From a bacterium (GTDB lineage Bacteria; SZUA-79; Acidulodesulfobacterales; Acidulodesulfobacteraceae): DNA of 7,050 nucleotides. Location of the stretch: positions 1-7,050 of the forward strand of contig JAJYYS010000083.1 of NCBI GenBank assembly GCA_021800745.1, written 5' to 3'. The notes beneath the pieces were generated by a model that saw nothing but the letters and a program-made list of their open reading frames with translations, searched no databases and was not told the DNA's origin. Every line of letters begins with the position of its first letter. Positions within the stretch are counted from its first letter, which is position 1. The position numbers were made by a program, and so were the translations under genes. Positions 6,256 to 7,050 of this stretch are shown piece by piece.

Positions 6256-6292
6256 AGGCATCTATGAATTTTAGATTAATTCATAGATGCCT
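6256..6292 (-). terminator. Rho-independent terminator of the cytochrome c gene
   Basis: Perfect 15-bp arms AGGCATCTATGAATT and AATTCATAGATGCCT flank a 7-nt loop. On the minus strand the stem is followed at once by TTTTTATATT. It lies 43 bp after the cytochrome stop and only 21 bp before the hydrolase ATG at 6234, so it should largely separate cytochrome transcription from the hydrolase-hemL pair. Confidence 0.85.
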
Positions 6293-6335
6293 GTTAAATT
6301 TAAATGTTATAGTCTTTATTATTGAGTTATTGAAC

Positions 6336-6803
6336 TTATTTTAAAGATTCGAGATACTCCGCTGTAGTTTTTAACTGAGCCGGACTAAGATTATGGTTCG
6401 GCATCATAGAATTAGGCGAATGAACTTTGGGAGTATTTATCTGAACTTCCAACCAATGGATAGAATGGCCTTTCGTTCCTTCTTTGTCAAGATTAGGGCC
6501 TATCGAACCGCCTTTGCCGTTTATGATATGGCATCCTGCGCAACCCTGCGCGTTAATAATTTTCATTGCGGCGGCTTTTAAATTTTTAGAAACCGGTTTA
6601 GATGCGGTCTTGCTTGGTGCGGCAGCCGTTGTTTTCGAAGCGGGAGCGGCGGTTGCGGCAGGAGCGCTTGGCGCGGCAGGTTGAGCCGCCGGTTTAGACG
6701 GCGCAGGTTTGTTTGCGCAGCCGTAAAGACCGAAACTTATCGCTAATAAAAATAATGCTGTAAATAAAACGGTTAAGCCTTTTTTTCCTTTTAATGCTTT
6801 CAA
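6336..6803 (-). CDS. Lipoprotein c-type cytochrome, monoheme
   Basis: A 155-residue exported electron carrier. The N-terminus is a lipoprotein signal: basic MKALKGKKG, a hydrophobic core, then lipobox LYGC with the lipidated cysteine at C29. An Ala/Pro/Ser/Lys-rich linker (about 33-73) follows, then a compact class I cytochrome domain. That domain has CAGCH with C88 and C91 for heme attachment and H92 as proximal ligand, GPNLD (102-106), and SMMPNHNLS with M134 as the likely distal ligand. This should be a periplasm-facing, membrane-tethered domain with a single heme; its redox partner is unknown. The start is TTG at 6803: GGAGGG lies 7 nt before it, it opens the signal peptide exactly, and the next in-frame Met is at residue 80. 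A consensus promoter (6878-6905) and a strong terminator (6256-6292) make it a single-gene unit. Confidence 0.92.
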   Translation of the reverse strand: MKALKGKKGLTVLFTALFLLAISFGLYGCANKPAPSKPAAQPAAPSAPAATAAPASKTTAAAPSKTASKPVSKNLKAAAMKIINAQGCAGCHIINGKGGSIGPNLDKEGTKGHSIHWLEVQINTPKVHSPNSMMPNHNLSPAQLKTTAEYLESLK

Positions 6804-6877
6804 TTTTTTACCCTCCGTAATAAATTAAAGATTAAATTTATTTTTCTACCATCACTTATTAAAGTATAATCATATAT

Positions 6878-6905
6878 ATAATATATCTATTTAAAATTTT
6901 GTCAA
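6878..6905 (-). promoter_or_regulatory. Sigma-70-type promoter for the cytochrome c gene
   Basis: On the minus strand a perfect TTGACA (6900-6905) is followed after 16 bp by TATTAT (6878-6883, five of six consensus bases). This predicts a start near 6871 and a leader of roughly 68 nt before the TTG start. Just upstream, at 6909-6924, is AAAATTTATAAATTTT, a 16-bp self-complementary AT tract in the position of an UP element. Confidence 0.65.
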
Positions 6906-6931
6906 TAAAAAATTTATAAATTTTGGTAGAT

Positions 6932-7000
6932 AGGTACGAACATACTTACCAGGCTGTAAATATCATTAATATGAAAGACGGTGAGATTATGTTCGTACTT
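6932..7000 (+). other. Long inverted repeat, candidate structured RNA
   Basis: GTACGAACATA (6934-6944) is exactly complementary to TATGTTCGTAC (6988-6998). The pairing continues inward: CTTACC (6945-6950) can pair with GGTGAG (6980-6985, with one G-U pair) across a 2-nt bulge. It continues outward by a G-U and an A-U pair. This would give a stem of about 19 bp with a 29-nt apical loop. It matches no riboswitch or small RNA class that I recognise. A short frame is open through it on each strand, but neither has a ribosome site or a recognisable product. It could be a small RNA, a leader for a gene beyond 7050, or the end of a mobile element. Confidence 0.45.
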
Positions 7001-7005
7001 AAGGC

Positions 7006-7045
7006 TATGAGGGTGGCGGCCGCCACCCTCATAAAGATTTTATTT
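7006..7045 (+). terminator. GC-rich perfect palindrome, possible terminator
   Basis: Bases 7006-7033 form a perfect 28-bp palindrome: TATGAGGGTGGCGG followed directly by its complement CCGCCACCCTCATA. This is strikingly GC-rich for its surroundings. On the plus strand it is followed by AAAGATTTTATTT, so the T-rich tract begins a few bases after the stem. That makes it a plausible but imperfect rho-independent terminator for any transcript passing through 6932-7000. It could also act as a DNA cruciform or protein-binding site. Confidence 0.45.
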
Positions 7046-7050
7046 AAAAA

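Noticed and set aside
6235..6261. Upstream in-frame ATG at 6261 for the esterase, adding nine residues (MPFYIKYFL)
   Set aside because: The codon lies inside the right arm of the cytochrome terminator stem, has no ribosome site, and would spoil the normal basic-then-hydrophobic N-terminus that starts at 6234.
6909..6924. 16-bp palindrome AAAATTTATAAATTTT upstream of the cytochrome promoter
   Set aside because: It is entirely A/T, and such symmetry is common by chance in this composition. It is mentioned only as a possible UP-element-like tract, not a separate operator.
1..7050. CRISPR arrays, tRNA or rRNA genes, complete insertion sequences
   Set aside because: No spaced direct repeats, cloverleaf, ribosomal RNA sequence, or transposase frame was found.

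Overview
This is a gene-dense, fairly AT-rich stretch from a Gram-negative bacterium. It carries a lipoprotein cytochrome c with an LYGC lipobox and a CXXCH heme site, the C5-pathway enzyme HemL, and clear GGAGG-type ribosome binding sites. Base composition and gene style would fit a deltaproteobacterial-like or other uncultured anaerobic or acidophilic lineage, but that is an impression and the window contains no taxonomic marker. Neighbouring genes often overlap by ATGA or TAATG, so translational coupling is common.

Region by region. (1) At 1-2728 a minus-strand block runs from right to left: a small cysteine-rich zinc-ribbon-like protein, a PHS-family (phosphate:H+ symporter type) MFS transporter, and a PHP-domain phosphoesterase coupled to it by ATGA. 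After a 77-bp gap comes the N-terminal part of rdgB (inosine/xanthosine triphosphate pyrophosphatase), which may have its own extended -10 promoter. (2) At 2729-2910 a divergent control region holds two inverted repeats, one with the geometry of an FNR/FixK-type box. (3) At 2911-3814 a plus-strand block begins with a 59-codon remnant of a Walker-A ATPase whose stop codon overlaps the start of crcB (fluoride channel); crcB in turn overlaps a DUF190 gene. (4) At 3839-6234, convergent to that block, lie hemL and a membrane-anchored acetyl-xylan-esterase (CE7/AXE1)-like hydrolase, coupled by ATGA. (5) At 6256-6905 is a monocistronic lipoprotein cytochrome c with its own consensus promoter, a TTG start and a strong rho-independent terminator. 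(6) At 6906-7050 there is no recognisable gene, but a long inverted repeat is followed by a perfect 28-bp GC-rich palindrome, suggesting a structured RNA with a terminator or attenuator, or the edge of a mobile element.

Functional themes: the left operon looks phosphate-related (Pi-type transporter plus phosphoesterase, with a nucleotide pyrophosphatase next door). The centre is fluoride resistance (crcB plus DUF190), apparently placed behind the expression signals of a deleted ATPase gene. The right side contains heme synthesis and a heme protein. I see no convincing novel multi-gene system. The items most worth following up are the ATPase-remnant/crcB junction with its palindrome-bearing promoter region, and the structured element at the right edge.
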